From Nematostella vectensis (taxonomy: Eukaryota; Cnidaria; Anthozoa; Actiniaria; Edwardsiidae): 64,000 bases of DNA. Both the position numbers and the translations under genes were made by a program. Positions 1 through 24,700 of this stretch are shown here, one piece after another. Location of the stretch: the NCBI RefSeq assembly GCF_932526225.1, contig NC_064044.1:3562092-3626091 (forward strand). The letters run 5' to 3'. Under the pieces are notes generated by a model. It ran no database searches, was not told where the DNA came from, and saw only the letters and a list, made by a program, of their open reading frames with translations. The number at the start of each line of letters is the position of its first letter. Position 1 is the stretch's first letter.

Positions 1-3000
1 CCCTGGAACAACAACAACAACTACTACCATCCCCTGGAACAAAAGCAACAACTACTACCGTCCCCTGGAACAACAACAACTACTACTACCGTCCCCTGGA
101 ACAACTACTACTACTACCGTCCCCTGGAACAACAACAACTACTACAGTCCCCTGGAACAACAACAACTACTACAGTCCCCTGGAACAACAACTACTACTA
201 CCATGCCCTGGAACAACAACAACTACTACTACCGTCCCCTGGAACAACAACAACAACTACTACCGTCCCCTGGAACAACTACTACTACTACCGTCCCCTG
301 GAACAACAACAACAACTACAGTCCCCTGGAACAACAACAACTACTACCGTCCCCTGGAACAACAACAACAACTACAGTCCCCTGGAACAACAACTACTAC
401 TACCATGCCCTGGAACAACAACAACTACTACTACCGTCCCCTGGAACAACAACAACAACCACTACCATCCCCTGGAACAAAAACAACAACTACTACCGTC
501 CCCTGGAACAACAACAACAACTACTACCGTCCCCTGGAACAACAACAACAACTACTACCGTCCCCTGGAACAACTACTACTACTACCGTCCCTTGGAACA
601 ACTACTACTACTACCGTCCCCTGGAACAACAACAACTACTACCGTCCCCTGGAACAACAACAACAAATACAGTCCCCTGGAACAACAACTACTACTACCA
701 TGCCCTGGAACAACAACAACTACTACTACCGTCCCCTGGAACAACAACAACAACTACTACCATCCCCTGGAACAACAACAACAACTACTACCGTCCCCTG
801 GAACAACAACTACTACTACCATGCCCTGGAACAACAACAACTACTACTACCGTGGCCTGGAACAACAACAACAACTACTACCATCCCCTGGAACAACAAC
901 AACAACTACTACCGTCCCCTGGAACAACAACAACAACTACTACCATCCCCTGGAACAACAACAACAACTACTACCGTCCCCTGGAACAACTACTACTACT
1001 ACTACCGTCCCCTGGAACAACAACAACTACTACAGTCCCCTGGAACAACAACAACTACTACAGTCCCCTGGAACAACAACTACTACTACCATGCCCTGGA
1101 ACAACAACAACTACAACTACAGTCCCCTGGAACAACAACAACTACTACTACCGTCCCCTGGAACAACTACTACTACTACCGTCCCCTGGAACAACTACTA
1201 CTACTACCGTCCCCTGGAACAACAACAACTACTACCGTCCCCTGGAACAACAACAACAACTACAGTCCCCTGGAACAACAACTACTACTACCGTCCCCTG
1301 GAACAACAACAACAACTACTACCGTCCCCTGGAACAACAACAACAACTACTACCGTCCCCTGGAACAACTACTACTACTACCGTCCCCTGGAACAACTAC
1401 TACTACTACCGTCCCCTGGAACAACAACAACTACTACCGTCCCCTGGAACAACAACAACAACTACTACCGTCCCCTGGAACAACAACTACTACTACCATG
1501 CCCTGGAACAACAACAACTACTACTACCGTCCCCTGGAACAACAACAACAACTACTACCATCCCCTGGAACAACAACAACCACTACTACCGTCCCCTGGA
1601 ACAACAACAACTACTACCGTCCCCTGGAACAACAACAACAACTACTACCGTCCCCTGGAACAACAACAACAACTACTACCGTCCCCTGGAACAACAACAA
1701 CAACTACTACCGTCCCCTGGAACAACAACAACAACTACTACCGTCCCCTGGAACAACAACAACAACTATTACCGCCCCCTGGAACAACAACAACTACTAC
1801 CGCCCCCTGGAACAACAACAACAACCACTACCGCCCCCTGGAACAACAACAACTACTACTACCGTCCCCTGGAACAACAACAACAACTACTACCGTCCCC
1901 TGGAACAACAACAACAACTACTACCGTCCCCTGGAACAACAACAACAACTACTACCGTCCCCTGGAACAACAACAACAACTACTACCGCCCCCTGGAACA
2001 ACAACAACAACTACTACCGTCCCCTGGAACAACAACAACAACTACTACCGTCCCCTGGAACAACAACAACAACTACTACCGCCCCCTGGAACAACAACAA
2101 CAACTACTACCGTCCCCTGGAACAACAACAACAACTACTACCGTCCCCTGGAACAACAACAACAACTACTACCGTCCCCTGGAACAACAACAACTACTAC
2201 TACCGTCCCCTGGAACAACAACAACAACTACTACCGTCCCCTGGAACAACAACAACAACTACTACCGTCCCCTGGAACAACAACAACAACTACTACCGTC
2301 CCCTGGAACAACAACAACAACTACTACCGTCCCCTGGAACAACAACAACAACTATTACCGTCCCCTGGAACAACAACAACAACTACCGCCCCCTGGAACA
2401 ACAACAACAACTACTACCGTCCCCTGGAACAACAACAACTACTACTACCGTCCCCTGGAACAACAACAACAACTACTACCGTCCCCTGGAACAACAACAA
2501 CTACTACCGTCCCCTGGAACAACAACAACAACTACTACCGTCCCCTGGAACAACAACAACAACTACTACCGTCCCCTGGAACAACAACAACAACTACTAC
2601 CGTCCCCTGGAACAACAACAACTACTACTACCGTCCCCTGGAACAACAACAACAACTACTACCGTCCCCTGGAACAACAACAACTACTACCGTCCCCTGA
2701 AACAACAACAACAACTACTACCGTCCCCTGGAACAACAACAACAACTACTACCGTCCCCTGGAACAACAACAACTACTACCGTCCCCTGGAACAACAACA
2801 ACTACTACCGTCCCCTGGAACAACAACAACTACTACCGTCCCCTGGAACAACAACAACTACTACTACCGTCCCCTGGAACAACAACTACTACCGTGTTCT
2901 GGAACAATAAAACCACAACAACTACTACCATGCCCTGGAACAATAAAACCACAACAACTACTACCGTGCCCTAGAACCTTACCACCACAACAACTACTAC

Positions 3001-3361
3001 CGTGCCCTAGAACCTTACCACCACAACAACTACTACCGTGCCCTAGAACCTTACCACCACAACAACTACTACCGTGCCCTGAAACAATACCACCACAACA
3101 ACTACTACCGTGCCCTGAAACAATACAACCACAACAACTACTACCGTGCCCTGAAACAATACAACCACAACAACTACTACCGTGCCCTGAAACAATACCA
3201 CCACAACAACTACTACCGTGCCCTGAAACAATAAAACCACAACAACTACTACCGTGCCCTGGAACAATACAACCACAACAACTACTACCACGCCCTGAAA
3301 CAATAAAACCACAACAACTACTACCACGCCCTGAAACAATAAAACCACAACAACTATAACC
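1..3361. repeat. 31-bp then 36-bp minisatellite array (probable KDM1B intron)
   Basis: From 1 to about 2880 the unit is roughly 31 bp, built on CCCCTGGAACAACAAC followed by AACTACTACC; triplet gains and losses in the AAC and ACT runs give 25-34 bp variants. From about 2881 to 3361 it changes to a 36-bp relative with GTGCCCTGAAACAATACC. The two share the CCCTGRAACAA core and the ACTACTACC end, so they form one evolving array. It lies 3' of the last KDM1B exon in the window and so is probably intronic. All three plus-strand frames stay open for 2-3 kb because the unit lacks stop codons; I do not take these frames as genes. Confidence 0.93.
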
Positions 3362-3675
3362 GAGTGACACTGTAGATTTGAAACCTAATCATTTGAAAAA
3401 TATCATTATAAATAGATTATGGTATGGAAATAAAATGAAGCCGTTTCACTGTAAAATAGCTCAAAATTCCTAGTGATTCGAGTGGATTTATTTGGGTAGT
3501 GAAATGTACATCTCGCGTTTGAGCTGATTTCTCATTTGAAAATTTAACGGTGAATGGAAATCCAAAACTCGAGCAACAATATTTTATAGTATCTCAGTTA
3601 CTTGGTTGAGTAAGCCGATGGAAATGGATGCTTTCTGTGACTTGGTAATAGGCGTATTGTGTATTCCCTGCTTAC

Positions 3676-15731
<12,056 letters not shown>

Positions 15732-16064
15732 GGCAGCATTTAAGTCATCAATAAATGTGTGCTTTGAAAGAATCTATCAATATTGGATCCATCAGCAAGA
15801 AGACCTGAGGATTTTAAAAATAACCTTTTGTTTGTATGCAGACTTTTGCTTTGCACAGTGCTGTATATCTTGAGCAATACCACACAGGCTCTAAAGTATT
15901 CTTAGAACTAACAAGTAAGATTAAATTCTATTAATAGGACTTAAACCGCTCTAGACATCAGAAAGGCAGGAAAATAATGATTTGAGAATGTTATGATGTA
16001 AGTAAAACCCTGATGTAGCCTACGTGTAGCTGCTGACTCGGGAATATCATAATTTCTAGCCTCA
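15732..16064. other. Upstream flank of the KDM1B start
   Basis: Contains the in-frame TAG at 15774-15776 upstream of the chosen KDM1B ATG. No clear promoter, acceptor or other gene is recognised; it could hold a 5'UTR or an unseen 5' exon. Confidence 0.4.
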
Positions 16065-16070
16065 CCAACA

Positions 16071-16399
16071 CATACCTGTCAACCCCTAAAAATCTCAAGG
16101 CTTGAGAATTCTTTTGGGGGGAGGGGTGTGGTATATTAATTTTTGGGGGGAGGCGTTTGCCGTAAGGAAAGCTCTCAAACAGCAAACAAATCCACTTATA
16201 GATCTCATGAGGGTGTTAGATAATTTGCGCTATGCAAGGGAATTATTGTTTCAAATATTTTAATATCAAATAGGCAAAATGACAATGTTCTATAGGATAA
16301 TTCTTCGGAAGCGATAAAAATCGCTAAAAAGCGGGAGAGCAGGAGAAAGGGTCCAAAACCTTGAGACACCTGCCTAATGCGGGAGAGTTGACAAGTATG
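16071..16399. mobile_element. MITE with CCAACA flanking duplication
   Basis: The inverted ends are CATACCTGTCAACCCCTAAA and, reading from the other side, CATACTTGTCAACTCTCCCG. The hexamer CCAACA lies on both sides (16065-16070 and 16400-16405). About 330 bp, G-rich inside, without coding capacity. Confidence 0.75.
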
Positions 16400-16405
16400 C
16401 CAACA

Positions 16406-17578
16406 GTAAAATATATATTTCTATTAATGATTTTATTTACATGAATAATGCAATTTTTGGCTAATTGAAATATTGTTTAAATTTGAGCTCCACATAGCTC
16501 AGTGGTTTCAGCTTCACTTTCAGCTCTGTAGCAAACACCTAGGCATAAGTTTATATCCAGCAGACTAAATCCTATCAGCATTAGGATAATATATTTTAAA
16601 ATTACATAAAAATGCTATAATACTTAAAAAAACTGTTGTATTTCATTAAATTTTATAAATGCTAACTAAATACAATGTAACTATGATCAAAGGGGGTGGG
16701 TTTGTTTAATTTCAATACAAATATTGCTTGAAAACTGTCAGCTTTTTTAAATGGTTGAAATACAGTAGAAAGCAAGCAAAATTTAATCATTCTTTTATTT
16801 ATGGGCATAAAATAATAATGACAGCAACGACCACGTGCATACTAATTAGTTAGGGGCTCTCAAAAACAAATGGACTCTTTAGAAGAAAGGCATTCAGAGA
16901 GCAATAGAAACACACAACTACAGAATTTAACAAGTATTTCTGAAGAGAAAATCACTTAAGAAGAAGAAAGATTGACATGAGCTTCGATTCGCCAAAGGAA
17001 CAATAGACGTTTGGAGCTTTCTTCTGGCGCGAAACACAAAATTTACGGAAACACAACGCGTCGAGTCGATACATGTTCACCTAACAGCAAGCCAAAAACG
17101 TGCTTGTGGTCAAATTGATCAATGAAGACTTATATAAATACTAAACAAATTTCACTTTTATGAACCAAGTATCAGAGAAGGTGACTTATGAACAGAATTT
17201 GTCTAAATTCAACTCTTACCTTCACGTTGGTTTTGTTCGGGTTCGAAAGTGAAATTTCTCTCAACCAAAGAAAGGAAGAATTCGTGTAGTAAGAGATCCA
17301 CCAGGCAACAAAGCACTGCGGTTAATACAAATATACCTTAAAGCATCTATGTGCCGTTAAAATAGATTCGATAAACTGTTCGTAAGAAAGAATGGCAGAG
17401 AAGCTCACTCTGAACACACATCAACACAGCGCCATCATTGCCACAGGATACCCAAGTGGATCGGTGCTAGCTTGGGATCCCTGTGGTTCTTCAAAATGGC
17501 AACTCGCTTGCTACTAGAGGTGGGCCATTGCGTGCGATGTACATCGGGGGGGGGGGGGGGGGGGGGGCACTTATTCCA
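16406..17578. other. Intergenic stretch
   Basis: Mostly AT-rich. It ends with a 22-base poly-G tract at 17546-17567, a structure-prone element. A 41-codon frame starting at 17392 (MAEKLTLNTH) has no family resemblance and is not called. No conserved exon is seen. Confidence 0.45.
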
Positions 17579-17867
17579 GCAATAGGGAATTTGCGCTAAG
17601 AGATCACGTGACCTTTTTGGGTCGCAAATTCAAAACAAAATGATCAGATTAAAAAAAATCAGAATAATAATAATTTATTAATTTATATTGCGCTTTTTTC
17701 ATATAATGATCAAAAGCGCATTACAATATAACTAAATGTTGAACTATATAATAAAATTTACAATTATAATCGAAAATAATATGAAATAATAGATTCATAG
17801 GAAAAATATTGAATAAAAAATAAAATAATAAAAATAAAAATATCTTTATATTGATGATTATGTGATA

Positions 17868-19731
17868 TCAAGTGTTAAAAGCTAATTTAAAAAGATGAGT
17901 CTTAAGTTGCGCTTTAAAATGAAAGATACTGCAATTGATGGTGGGAAGATTTGCAGGGAGAGCGTTCCATAATGTAGGTGCAGCAACACTAAACGATCTG
18001 TCACCGAAAGACTTCATCATTTTTCCTGGGGGATGCATTAAAGAAAGGCCCTCATTTGAGCGCAGTGAATAGCGCGCGTTATTCTTAATTCTAATGAGAT
18101 CAGTTATGTAACGAGGAGCTAGCCCCTGAAGAGCTTTGAAAGTGATCAGCAAGATTTTAAATTTAACCCGATACCTTACAGGCAACCAATGAAGATTTCT
18201 TAGCACAGGCGTAATATGATCGTACTTTTTGCATGACGTGAGCAGCCTAGCTGCAGCATTCTGCACCCTTTGCAATTTACCCATTTCTCGTTCTGGTAGT
18301 CCATAAAGGAGTCCATTACAATAATCTATTCTACTGGAAACAAAGGCATGTAACACCATTTCTAGTTTATCCCTAGGCAAAAATTGGCTTATTCTCTTAA
18401 TATTGTGCAGCCAGAAAAACGCTGAACTACAAGACTTAGAAATATGGGTCGACATAGAAAAATGTGAGTCGAACCAGGCACCAAGATTGCGCACTTCTGA
18501 AACGGGCATAATACCTATATTGCCAACACGAACTGAACAATTATCTACTTTCAACAGCTGTTGTTTCGATCCGATAACAAGAAATTCAGTTTTATCGTCA
18601 TTGATTTTTAACTTGTCCTGGTACATCCAAGTACGTAAGTTATTGATGCATCGTTCCATAGCATCCAAAGAATCCGCTAGGTCCGTCTCACTATTGGGAT
18701 CAAAAGATAGATAAAGTTGTGTGTCGTCAGCGAAACAATGTGCATCCGGCAGATGGGCTTGCACTATCTCAAAGAGCTTGGAGGTGTAAAGTACAAAAAG
18801 AAGCGGGCCAAGACAGCTGCCTTGTGGGACACCAAAACGCAGATCAAAGCTGTCCGACGTCACCCCCTCAAACAACACACGCTGGCTGCGCCCTGATAAA
18901 TATGACGTAAACCACTCCAAAGCCTTCCCAGCGATGCCGAAGCTAGCAGTTAAACGTTGGAGCAAAATTGAGTGATCAACTGTATCAAATGCAGCACTTA
19001 AATCTAAGAGTACAAGTAATGTAACGCGCTGCGAGTTCATATTCAATAATATATCATTAGCAACTTTGACCAACGCCGTTTCCGTACTGTGATGCTTGCG
19101 GTATGCAGACTGTAATAGCGGATAAAGCGCTGACTGAATAAGGTGATTATCCGTCTGATTGAAAACTGCACGCTCAATGAGCTTGGAAACAGAATTAAGC
19201 TAAATTGCTCACAGGACGCAAGTTCTTGAAGATAGATTCCAATCCCTGTTTCTTTAACAGTGGTACGACAATAGCCTTCTTCCAGCAGTCAGGAAAAATT
19301 CCTGATTCTAACGAGTTATTGATTAGCTTGGTGATCACGGAAACGAGTGGCTCACTACAGGATTTCAACAAGTGCGTAGGTATGGGATCGAGGCTACAAG
19401 AAGTACATTTCGAATTCTTAATGAGCATGCGTACATCTTCCTCAGTCAACAACTTGAATGCTTCCATTCGAGGGACTAGAGAGACCGTTTCTACAGTACA
19501 GTCATTCACCAGATCACCGCTCTGTACATTCTCCGAGGCACTACAACCCTTGTCAAGCTCATCACGCAGTCGGTTGATTTTTTCCACAAAATACTTTCCT
19601 ATGTCGTTTGCCAATGCTGATTTATCCGCATAGTCCGAGAAGCATAGTGAGTTCTTTTCCACTAAAAGATCTTTCGCAGCACGAAATAACTTGCCTTGAT
19701 TATCAGAATTCTGACTGACAAAGTCAGTCAA
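17868..19731 (-). pseudogene. LINE ORF2 part 2: reverse transcriptase, two frameshifted pieces
   Basis: Piece 19731-19195 carries the finger region (SLDPIPTHLLKSC, VVPLLKKQGLES, NLRPVSNLA) and ends in a TAA. A +1/-1 slip near 19198 restores similarity (SKLIERAVF, SAYRKHHSTETALVKV). The downstream piece to 17868 holds the palm: LDLSAAFDTVDH, FGVPQGSCLGPLLFVLY and FADDTQLYLS, the catalytic box. The C-terminal region with NGLLYGLP and LHWLPVRYRVKFK is typical of CR1/L2-group elements. Confidence 0.87.
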
Positions 19732-19764
19732 AAAAAGCAGATTTGGCTACTTTCAGCAAATACG

Positions 19765-21105
19765 TCAAATGATTTTTGTGTCGTTTGAATGAGGCGAGAT
19801 CATCAGCAGACCTAGTAGTTCTCCATTTTCTTTCTGCGCGGCTGCGCACTCTCTTAGCCTCACGGATTTCCTCAGAATACCAGGGCACTTGGGGTCTGAC
19901 TGTAACTGTTTTCGTCTTGAGTGCGCATGGCGGTCGAGTAATCCAGCAAGTGTTTTGTTATAACAGTCGACCAATTGCACAGTCTCCGAAGGTGGGTCCT
20001 GACACAGTTCCGAGGCAGACAAATCACTCATGAATGCTGTTGTGTCAATAGCCTTCACTTTCCTAAAGGATACCTTTTTCCTAGAGAACTCCGGCGTTGA
20101 AACATTTATGGCGAAAAATGCTATACAATGGTCTGAGAAATAAGAGCCAGGTCGGACATCATGTATGAGACTAGAATCTAGAGTCCTTGAGATAAGCAAA
20201 TCCAAGGTGTTCCCAGAGATATGAGTAGGGAAGTTAATGTGCTGCTGTAGACCCATTAATGACAGTAGATCTAAGAAGCGAGCTGCATCGTTATCAGAAT
20301 CGATATTAACATGGATATTGAAATCACCAGTCAACACCAGAGGCTCAGTTGTCATGACAACAGACTCCAGGAACTCGGCGAATTCCGAGATAAACATGCT
20401 CACAGTGAGCGGATGACTTGACGAGTATGGTGGCCTATAGATGGCAAGTAAACGCAGACGAGTAGAGCCAGACACAATTGTCCACTCCGAATACTCAAAA
20501 GAATCATAAATACCCGCTCTTGCTTTTATAACTACAAGTGAGTCCCGTGCCAATATACCAGTACCACCCCCATTTCTGTCTGAGCGAGGGCGATCGAGTA
20601 GCCTGTATCCCGGCGGTGTGGCAGCAATCCTAGCCGCAGAATCTCCAGGCTTTAACCAGGTTTCGGTAATAACCGCAATGTCGACATTAGAATCGCAAAT
20701 ATGGTCAACAAAGTCAGGCGCTTTGTTCCTAATTGACCGGGCATTGAGAACACAACACCTCATAAACTGAGGTCTATTGTTGTGAACAATTGCCGGCTCT
20801 GTCAATGGAACTCGTACCAGATTTGAATAATGGCGCGGAAGATTTTTTGGTTTCGTCTTGGTTTGATTTAAATTGTTCTTATGTTGAGGGCCAGGATTCA
20901 TAGACACATCAGAGTAGATTGTCATGTCGATTGGTGGATCATGTCCGGCTACAATTAACACAGTTTGTCCTCGCTTTGACCATCTTGAAAGACTCAGACG
21001 TGTTTTCCGAAAACCAAACTTCGACAAAGAGACCTTAACGAGCTGGCCAAGATCGATAACTGCCACTACTCTAAAACACGATGAAGGCAGAAGCTGATTT
21101 TTCAT
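19765..21105 (-). pseudogene. LINE ORF2 part 1: 2A-like motif plus APE endonuclease
   Basis: A 446-codon frame. Residues 66-73 read DVSMNPGP, close to the 2A ribosome-skipping motif but with S in place of the conserved E. From about residue 115 the endonuclease motifs run in order: VLNARSIRNKA, ITETWLKP (catalytic E), GGGTGILAR, LLAIYRPP, LTGDFNIHV (D and N), NTLDLLI and SDHCIAFF. In family members the endonuclease nicks the target for primed reverse transcription. The frame shifts away from the RT part near 19765, so this copy is probably inactive. Confidence 0.85.
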
Positions 21106-21335
21106 ATACGGCTCGGCGATGAGTTTGGGTCCGGGTTAAAAAACACAAGATGACAAAATAGCACAGAAAATATCATAAACACCGGAGACCCACTCTTAGC
21201 CGCCATCTTCCTTGTCTGTCCAAACATTCCCTGTTGACACGCCCGTCACACCAGAGAACGTAGAAGAAGAAGAAGAAGAAAAAAAAAGTTTGCCAATAAC
21301 TAGTTAGCGCATATTTTGCGCAAAAGTCCACCATT

Positions 21336-21715
21336 TATAACTTAAGTCCATATTGTTTTCTTGTTTTTCCAGATTAACTTCGACATAGGATCCCTAAAAA
21401 TCCAGCCTCATCCACATTGGGAAGAAAAGAAGGGAAACAACGGGTTATCTGTGGGAAAAATGCGGGAGTGAGATTTTCCGGTCTCTCACTTCCGTTTTAG
21501 TGACACAGGAAACCCAAAACCAGCCCCTCCCACTCTCTCCAACGTCTTGCGACATTGACAGTTCAGGGACTACTAGCTAGTCGATCCCAGGCTTCAAATA
21601 AAAGTCGCGCACGTTGGGGCCCGTCATCCCGTCGGTACTCATTCGTCACGCTTTCGTGTTTTCTTTGGTGTGTAAAACCCAGAGGGAAAGAAGAAACATG
21701 CGTTTATAAGTGTCA
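21336..21715. other. Intergenic stretch 3' of eEF1D
   Basis: No conserved coding similarity is seen; a 64-codon open frame at 21555 is unremarkable. It separates the LINE from the poly(A) signals of eEF1D. Confidence 0.4.
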
Positions 21716-21730
21716 TTTATTTTATTTATC
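21716..21730 (-). terminator. Candidate poly(A) signals of eEF1D
   Basis: The minus strand reads GATAAATAAAATAAATGACA here, with two overlapping AATAAA-type hexamers about 50-60 nt past the eEF1D stop codon at 21778. Confidence 0.6.
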
Positions 21731-21777
21731 ATTCAGTCTCGATAGGTAGGCGAGTCTGCCCAATCTGTAGTACGCGT

Positions 21778-24700
21778 CTAGATCTTGTTGAAGGAAACAA
21801 TGTCAACACTCTGAATCTGAAATATGACAAAACGTTTGCATGTTAATGTAGAACATAACAGCTGTTATAAACAGCCTCTAGCAGTGAAGCCAAAATGCTA
21901 TACAGGGCCTCTTATATGACTGGGTTTACTACGGAAACCCTTGAAAACAGCGAAGACATAAACCTAGTCAGATAGATAAATATTCAAGTTTCTTCCTTAA
22001 CAAGAATAATAAAGATTGCCTTGATACTACATTTTTAACACCAGCATTGCTGGTGAAATACTGTGCTGATACTACAGGGGGGTACAAACAGACCCAGCCA
22101 GCAAAAATGCTTGGTAATACAGTAGACCACACACAGACATTGCATATACAAGGGTTATCATATTATAACAATAGACAATAATCTTGCATCTCAATGGGAA
22201 TGGAATATTTGTCTCAAGTAGGAAAGCTCTGTTCTTTTGTTTTGTTTTCTTTTTTGCTATGTTTGTCCTAAAAGACAAATATTTAGCAGAGTTGACTACC
22301 AGTGTTTGATGTATCATGCACTCGTAGCGCATGATACATTGAGACACACACAAAAGTAATACAGACAACACTATAACTTACAAAATCCTCAAATTCACAA
22401 AGCTTGTCAATCAAGTCATCCGTGGAAACCTTGGCATCCTCAATGACACATGTGATCTGCAGTTTCTTGAGTCCATAGGCAATTTCCACCAATTTAGCTG
22501 TGAAAAAAGTAGCACGAAAATAGAAAATGAAGAACTAAGCGATACTTTAAAAAGTTAAAAGATTAAAAGTTATTTTAGGGTTATGTCTGAGAGCTCAAAG
22601 CCAGCTTAGTTGAAGTTAAAACAATTATACATAAAATAATCGATCATATTTTCTTTCATACAACTGTGTAACGTTATTAGGAAACTTTATCATACAGCAT
22701 TAAGGGGCATTTCAATTCGTAACCCTAGAAAATAATGTTTCTATATGAGTGGTGAGGGAATTAGATTTTTTCCCAAGGGTCAAAATTCTTAATCATTAAT
22801 TACTAATATAGTTATCATTCCCTACTCACAGGCTCCCCATAGTAGCCCATCCATGGCGACGGAGCGGACAGAATTTTCAAGTTCTTTCAAATCTGTATGA
22901 AAATATGATAGGTTAGAATTCTGGTGCCTTAATTGGGAGCAAATATCTATGTTTAGTAACAACTCACTCACCTGTCTCGTCATCCCACTAGTGGATGGAT
23001 ATGAAAGGAAAACAGACATTAAGTTAAGAGAGTAAGTGAGGCTTTATTAACAATATTCCATAAACAGGGGTTTCATTAGACCCAGGCAGCTGGTAGAACC
23101 TCCCACTATTTTCCACCGAGCTGCAGCTACATTGATTTAAGTTTTATTTGAACTAATAAAATAAAAAAAACCTCTACTTATCAGTATCTCAGGGTTCAAA
23201 ATATCGTCCAGCTGCAGGCAATAGCCAGCTGTTTTCTGGTCTTTGACGGCTCTTTTTTTTCTGTTGTATTCCCCTCTTATATTTTGAGTATGCAGGCTTT
23301 TTTCCCCGCCAAATTCCACAAAGCTGGCAAAATCTAGCAGATTTAAAAAAAACTATTTTGAACCCTGTATCCACCGCCTACTCTGAACATTAATAAAACC
23401 CCTGCATAACGTATATGTAAAACATTTTATGTAAAAACATGTGTAACTTTGTACCAAGTCATTTCGATGCATTATGTGATCCAAATATCCTATCCCCCAC
23501 CCCCCCTCCTCCTCAAACAAATTGAAGTGGAAACTCTGGAGGTGATTGTCTTTCAATCTCCATGGGGTGTTCCTGGGGTGAAAATTTTAAGGTGGAGGAG
23601 TCAATCGTCAATTGTACCTTTGCCTAAGGTGGCGCGAAACTGAGTTCCGCTCGTGCAACTTTGTCACATGTGAAACAAACAAGGCAGCACAGCGATTACC
23701 ATGTATGACCCTGGCGTGGGCTTTGTTTGAAACGCATCCAGATACTTATTCAAATTTCTCATAAACACAGGTTCAACATGCAACTACATTTAGCAAGTAC
23801 TTTTGGTAAAGCCTATTTTAGCCATAGTGGCGGGTAACTGTTTAAAAATTTGCACTCAATGTTGAAAAGGTATGAGTTCTTTAGTGTTCAAATAATCTTT
23901 AAAAAATACTCTCGAATTGACTTTCTGGAATTTATTTTTGTTCAACTCTGGTCCTCTTGCCCCTCTCACACAAGTTGCCGTAAGGTTTGGACTTAGCAGG
24001 GGGCGTAAATTCGAGGATGGATCTTTGTACGCTAGCATGCATTTATTTTTTCAAAGATTGCGAGGACAATTTTGGCTTAAAATAAAGATTCGTCAATTGT
24101 TTCAAAAGTTTGACAGGTCAGTTTTGAGCCAACAATTTGTGTGCTTGAAATGGAGTATTGGGAGGTGTTACTGTGAATTTAGAAAAAAAAATCATTGCGA
24201 AGATTTCAATATTTTTTTTAAAATAAAATTTTTGCTCCAATTTAGCTTGCATGAAAAAAAAACTGATTTCCAAGAAAAGTGAATCTAGCGGAATCTGATA
24301 AAGCATAGATGTTTTTAAATACATTATAATAAAATCTGAAAAATTTACGAAAATCATGCCAAACATGAGTCTTCATAGGGAACTTAGTATAAGCTGTTTA
24401 TCCAAAACAACCTCGGTGCGCCACCTTAAACATTCTGATGATTGAAGCTACATTATCACTCCAGCTACATAATGTAAAATTCTGACATTACTAATATTTT
24501 AGTATTTTGCCTAGAATCATTATATACTACTGTATATACAGTCCACAAGTTAATATATTTTTACTAATCATAAATAATGTTCTGACCTTAGTCCCTTGTC
24601 AACAGATATCTCGCGATGGTGCACAATAAATAGTGTGAGGTGTTGTAGCGCTACATACTTACAGGTTTAACATCAAAGATAATATTTGACTTTGCAATCA

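Larger units (their letters stand above)
17646..21246 (-). mobile_element. CR1/L2-like non-LTR retrotransposon, degenerate
   Basis: A 3.6-kb element on the minus strand. It encodes an N-terminal segment with a 2A-like motif, an APE-type endonuclease and a reverse transcriptase, followed by a short AT-rich 3' region ending near an AATTATTATTATT run. The reading frame is broken at about 19735-19765 and at about 19200. The boundaries are estimates from coding limits and flanking MITE sequence. Confidence 0.88.
17579..21335. mobile_element. MITE of the ATAGG-GCGC-CACGTGACC family, interrupted by the LINE
   Basis: 17579-17645 (AATTTGCGCTAAGAGATCAC, GTGACCTTTTTGGG, GCAAATTCAAAA) matches the left end of the intact element at 47797-48057. 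After the LINE, CACACCAGAGAACGTAG at about 21248 and GTTTGCCA with GCGCAAAAGTCCACCAT at about 21290-21335 match its middle and right end. The LINE therefore appears nested in an older MITE copy. The right end is poorly conserved. Confidence 0.4.

Noticed and set aside
203-3359. Three overlapping open frames of 666-984 codons
   Set aside because: All are readings of one stop-free 31/36-bp minisatellite; the frames are interchangeable and there is no independent coding sign.
16490-16560. tRNA-like TAGCTCAGTGGTTTCAGC
   Set aside because: Box A-like only; no box B or cloverleaf could be found.
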